Source of the DNA: Manduca sexta
Lineage: Eukaryota; Arthropoda; Insecta; Lepidoptera; Sphingidae
Direction of reading: 5' to 3'
DNA length: 64,000 nucleotides
Assembly (NCBI RefSeq): GCF_014839805.1
Contig: NC_051141.1
Coordinates: 19,290,777-19,354,776, forward strand
Position numbers and translations under genes: made by a program. Shown here one piece after another: positions 60,501 to 64,000 of the stretch (positions are counted from its first letter, which is position 1; each line of letters opens with the position of its first letter). Under the pieces are notes generated by a model. It searched no databases. It was not told the origin of the DNA and saw only the letters and a program-made list of their open reading frames with translations.

Positions 60501-63500
60501 TTTTTTTACATCTCACTCGTGCCTCAAGAATAATAAGTATGCAAAAACATGAGTCGGGTGATAATTTTGTTTAAATGATTACAATGCTTGCACATTCGCT
60601 TAATTATATATACATAAATACATTTTTCCAAAAAGGGTCATAAACTTTCGCTACAAATTACGGCATTGTACCCTCACCCTAAAATATACAATGATATGCT
60701 ATAATAATACTAATTGCACAGTAATAAACGCACCTGTCTAATCTCGGATATAAGACCTGCTGTCAGGTGTTCCTCATTAGTTATAACTTATAACATTTAA
60801 TTATACAAATAATATGAAGATAGTGAAGTCCGAAAATACGTACATAATGATGTGTTAAGTTATTTAATGAAAGACTACCTCGCAGACGATTGTGTAACTG
60901 AAGTCTTGTTGTTACAAGTATTGCATGCTTTTTCAATATTCATGCAACTAGGGATGTTTCGATTGTACTCAAAATATAATATTAGATAACTATTATAACA
61001 TTATAACTAACAATAAATTACAATTTAAATTTTTTTATGTGATTTATTTTCTTTGAATATATGTTTTAACTTCTCTGCAAGATTTATATAGTAGTAGGTT
61101 AAGGTTAACTTATTGCGTGAACGTCTCCTAATTACATTGTGTATAATTTGCTGCGCTTAAGTTACTTTTAGATTCAGTTATATGCATGTTGAGTTTTCCT
61201 AACTTAGGCTTATATTATAGTAATAAGTTATAATATTTAAATTATTGTAATCGTAGTGTTAAGTCTGCTGGAAAACCTAATAAACAAACATTGTTGAATG
61301 ACAGATATCTTAGGTTCTAATTGGGAATGAGTGCCCTGAATGCTTTAAATATGATAACCTAGATTTCCTATTTATGTTCATGATAACGTTGTGTACGTAT
61401 AGGTACGTTTAAAAAATATATTAGAAATGACATTTATGTCATTTCTAATATATTTTTAATATATTTTGCATGTTTACATGATAATAAATTCACACGCATA
61501 ACGAATCACGGTAACCGTTTTTTAAACGCTATTCAATAGCATTGCTGATGCTACATTTAAAGCGGTTATAAATCGCACCTAGTGTTGTGTTACTTCTAAG
61601 AGAAAGGCGAACGTCCCGATTATCGAATGATATAATTCGGTTCGACGCAGCGACCATATCTAACGTGATGGAAGCATTCCATTCTATATAATATGTTTGT
61701 GGGTTCGATAGTTCCTTGAATGCGTTAACCAGGCAATAATAACTCGGGAAATGGATTTGCAACCAAATATGTTCGCAAAATGATATTTCCTTTTTAAAAG
61801 TGTTTCTTTTAAAAATAATTTATTCTGGCTAATAGCGTTTACATGGAAGGTTCGAGCCACAATCTATTAAGAGCTTTCATTGGGTAGTCCAGAATACATT
61901 TAAGGGAACAGGTTGACGTAATTTTGGCGACTATTGAACTATAATCTCTACTAGATCGACTGTATACAAATAATTTAAATAATACTGCACGTATTATCAG
62001 CTGAAAGTAAAAAAAAATACTAATATTTTAAATGCATTTAACAATTTCTTGTCACTTTCGCAAGAATGTAATTCTCCTTAAACATGTGGCAGTTGAATAG
62101 TTAATCCGCATCGCGATCATATCCGCGTTAAATATCAAGTGAAAGGCGCTCTCTTCCGCCGCTCACTGAGCTTTTTAACCTGCGGCGAGCTTTGGAAGGG
62201 CCTCGACAATAGCTGCCATTTTTTTGGACAAAATTTTAACAAAACAGTCACTAGTCTTTTTGAGATTACTAGAGGGCTTAAAATATCCTTTTGTATCATT
62301 TTACATCCTCCTTTTGTTTTCACGACTCCGTCACCGGCCTGCACGTGAGACCAGCAGATATTAAATAATAATTGATAATAACATATACAGTTCGCAGGTG
62401 GATTACACATCCCTAGTGAATTTCGATTTGAAACAGACAGATTTGATTTGCTGTGTTCGTGCCTAATATGGTGATAGACTCGTCCTCTGTTACATGAACG
62501 AGTGGAGCGAAATAGGATGTTCTATTTATGCCTCTGTATGCTCTAGGTATATGGACATCGAATTATGTCACCTACCTATGGGTATTACTCGGGACGAGTT
62601 GCGCGAATTGTTGCACATGCAATCGCCGTCAATCTCATATATTGCCATTATAATAAATGGTTATCGATACTTGTTCAGTTAAATTGGTTATTACTAAACT
62701 CCTGGTAATATTACATAATACGGTAGAGTTCTTCTGTACGTGTTCTTGTTTTTGCTGAAAAACTTAAGTCGTGTTTCCAAGTGAAGATGATATGACCTTT
62801 TAAATTTTGATACAATTTTTTAAATGTGCAACTACAGGGTTTTGTGGCGGTGACGTCATTTCTGATATCTAATCGATAGTATAAAGCATACTTATTATTT
62901 GAAAATACATAATTCAAATCGTTTGCAATGTTTGTTTAGAGAGTTTGTGGATGCAATACGGTCAAGTTACGTCAATGATTCATTGACATGACTACACAAT
63001 GATTCATGGATGACTGATATCACGTATGTCCTAGACTTGTCTGTCCAGAATGAACTAAAGGACAGTGATGCAACTGTTAATTATTCAATGACGTTGCGAC
63101 CTCATGTTGTTTAGTATTATTACGAATGAGGTGTTGTCAGTTAAAATAATTAGTTTTCTGTTTATTTAACCGAGTGTAATATTAAGTACTAGCTTTTGCT
63201 TGGGGTTTCGCCTGCGTGATGGAGTTTTCTGGTATAAAAGTCCTGCTATATACTATATTGGGATAGAAAGTAGCCCATAATTCCAGGGTCTCAATCAATA
63301 CCAAATTTCATAAAAATCCGTTCAGTAGATTTTGAGAAAATCGATAACATACAGACAGAAAAGGCGACTTTGTTTTATAGTATGTATAGATATTGCGATT
63401 GGCGCTAGTTAGTAATGCACCGCCAAGTCTAAGCGGGTCGTTAGTTTGTTTGTTTATGTTAACAATAAAATTACGTGTTGTTATGCACATTACACAAATA

Positions 63501-64000
63501 GTATGTAAGGAATGTTATATCGTATATTACCGCCAAGGAATTTGAATGTTTGAGGCAATTCTGTAATCATATATCTTATTAATTATATTGTAACATTTTA
63601 TATTGTCTAAAACACACTCACGCCTTTTGAAGGGGTAGGCAGAGGCGCAACTGGTGCACAAATTATTGTCCGTGCACATTCCGTCTAATCATCATAAGAC
63701 GGATATCACATCTGATATGGGGCGAGACAGTATTGGGCACAAATTCAGAGTTCAAGCTGAGACTGCGTAGAAAAATCCAATATCACTTCGACACGGGGTT
63801 CAAACCTGCGTCCCAGCACTGCAGACATACCATAAAACAAACCATCGAGACATCCGAAAAATATCTCCTTCAATATCATAAAACAAATGTTATATTAGCT
63901 TCCATATTCGCCTAAACCTTAACTCTAATTTCTTTTTTAGCAAACACGTGACCATCCACGTCCCGTACAAGATCCACACCATCCATCACCACCACGTATC
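57523..64000 (+). CDS. Secreted Gly/His-rich cuticular-type protein, Vajk-like (5' part; runs off the window)
   Basis: Coding exons are 57523-57540 (six codons, MYAKLA), 57898-57959 (LISVVLAVVAAS, then PTPGGGGG) and 63941 to beyond 64000 (reads HKHVTIHVPYKIHTIHHHHV, cut by the window edge). Donors gtgagt and gtaagt and acceptors ttccag and ttttttag fit, and phases 0 and 2 agree. The first ~18 residues form a hydrophobic signal peptide with cleavage near AAS/P, so the protein is secreted. The valine-, histidine- and proline-rich repeat start resembles insect Vajk-type cuticle proteins by recall only; other His-rich cuticle or eggshell proteins remain possible. A tiny first exon that splits the signal peptide is typical of insect cuticle genes. 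The ~6 kb intron 2 carries a young SINE-B and other repeats. A TATA box lies upstream. Confidence 0.72.
58214..58483 (+). repeat. Young SINE-B in intron 2 of the cuticular-type gene
   Basis: Full-length copy with a (GT)n tail. A perfect 16-base duplication, TATCCTTGTCAGTGAG, flanks it (58198-58213 and 58484-58499), which points to recent insertion. Confidence 0.88.
58459..58484 (+). repeat. (GT)n microsatellite, tail of SINE-B
   Basis: About 13 GT units ending the SINE-B copy; likely length-variable. Confidence 0.85.
58905..59065 (+). repeat. Interspersed repeat E copy
   Basis: 'gctgaaaagtttgtttgaaa', 'ctactaaattcattttgatt', 'ttcacgcagtcccaaagcta'. Confidence 0.45.
60313..60372 (+). repeat. 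Short repeat G, copy 2
   Basis: 'gttcggctaatttcggacgg' and 'tttttcgatgtgttt', matching 18216; lies in intron 2 of the cuticular-type gene. Confidence 0.5.
61412..61457. repeat. Inverted repeat with 22-base arms
   Basis: Arm AAAAATATATTAGAAATGAC (plus AT), two-base spacer, then its exact inverse. AT-rich; in intron 2 of the cuticular-type gene. Confidence 0.75.
62455..62550 (+). repeat. SINE-B body fragment
   Basis: 'gtgcctaatatggtgataga' and 'tatgcctctgtatgctct' match the family middle and end loosely. Confidence 0.42.
63185..63395 (-). repeat. Interspersed repeat E copy (reverse)
   Basis: 'tagcttttgcttggggtttc' at the left; 'aatttcataaaaatccgttc' and 'gataacatacagacagaaaa' to the right. 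Confidence 0.5.
63610..63830 (-). repeat. SINE-B, diverged reverse copy
   Basis: Carries 'tcacgccttttgaagggg', 'aggcagaggcgcaactggtg' and 'ggttcaaacctgcgtccc'; it ends ~110 bases before exon 3 of the cuticular-type gene. Confidence 0.7.

Larger units (their letters stand above)
59066..62454. other. Large intron of the cuticular-type gene, plain part
   Basis: AT-rich; only repeat G and a 46-bp inverted repeat recognised. A GC-richer stretch at 62140-62345 has open frames on both strands (69 and 91 codons) but no recognisable product. Confidence 0.4.

Noticed and set aside
62135..62410. 91-codon minus-strand and 69-codon plus-strand ORFs
   Set aside because: They face each other in a GC-richer intron patch; neither shows a motif, so coding is unsupported.

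Overview
The window reads as nuclear DNA of a moth or butterfly (Lepidoptera). It is AT-rich, has short exons with GT..AG introns, and is packed with tRNA-headed SINEs, short 'ttattgctt..' elements, MITEs and non-LTR retrotransposon tails of kinds common in lepidopteran genomes. No bacterial, plasmid or phage features were seen. Genes cover only a small fraction of the 64 kb.

The strongest gene content is a tandem pair of same-strand, four-exon genes at 19432-21727 (554 aa) and 25793-29669 (552 aa). Both encode divergent HCN-type (Ih-like) cyclic-nucleotide-gated channel subunits. They share intron positions and phases, and an identically sized 58-codon cyclic-nucleotide-binding exon. Each keeps the HCN N-terminal motif IHPFSKFR, a DL.VN..TG segment, the C-linker and a DGDYFGELSLVTD phosphate-binding cassette. 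The voltage sensor has lost most of its arginines, and no GYG selectivity filter is visible. This pair is the most interesting biology here. The cNMP exon is far more alike between copies than the other exons, which suggests gene conversion. The last intron of the second gene holds a SINE next to a possible third terminal exon.

At the right edge, 57523 to beyond 64000 is the start of a secreted, Gly- and His-rich cuticular-type protein gene (Vajk-like) with a TATA box. It has a six-codon first coding exon, a signal-peptide exon, and a third exon running off the window after a ~6 kb intron. On the minus strand there are a Lys/Asp-rich candidate first exon (13817-13673), a possible terminal exon downstream of it (13032-12895), a transposase-type HTH exon (17373-17232), and a hydrophobic exon-like ORF near 42.2-42.5 kb.

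Layout: 0-12 kb, SINE copy, a cluster of one old ~180-280 bp repeat family, a broken Jockey/CR1-type reverse transcriptase (6.7-8.06 kb) and a MITE; 12-19 kb, sparse DNA with minus-strand candidate exons; 19-30 kb, the channel gene pair; 30-57 kb, dense repeats (SINE-A, SINE-B, element C, an 86-bp minisatellite, a 364-bp near-perfect foldback element with TTAA ends, MITEs, RTE tails); 57-64 kb, the cuticular-type gene, whose large intron holds a recent SINE-B with a perfect 16-bp target-site duplication. Family names SINE-A, SINE-B, C, D, E, F and G are labels used only for this window.
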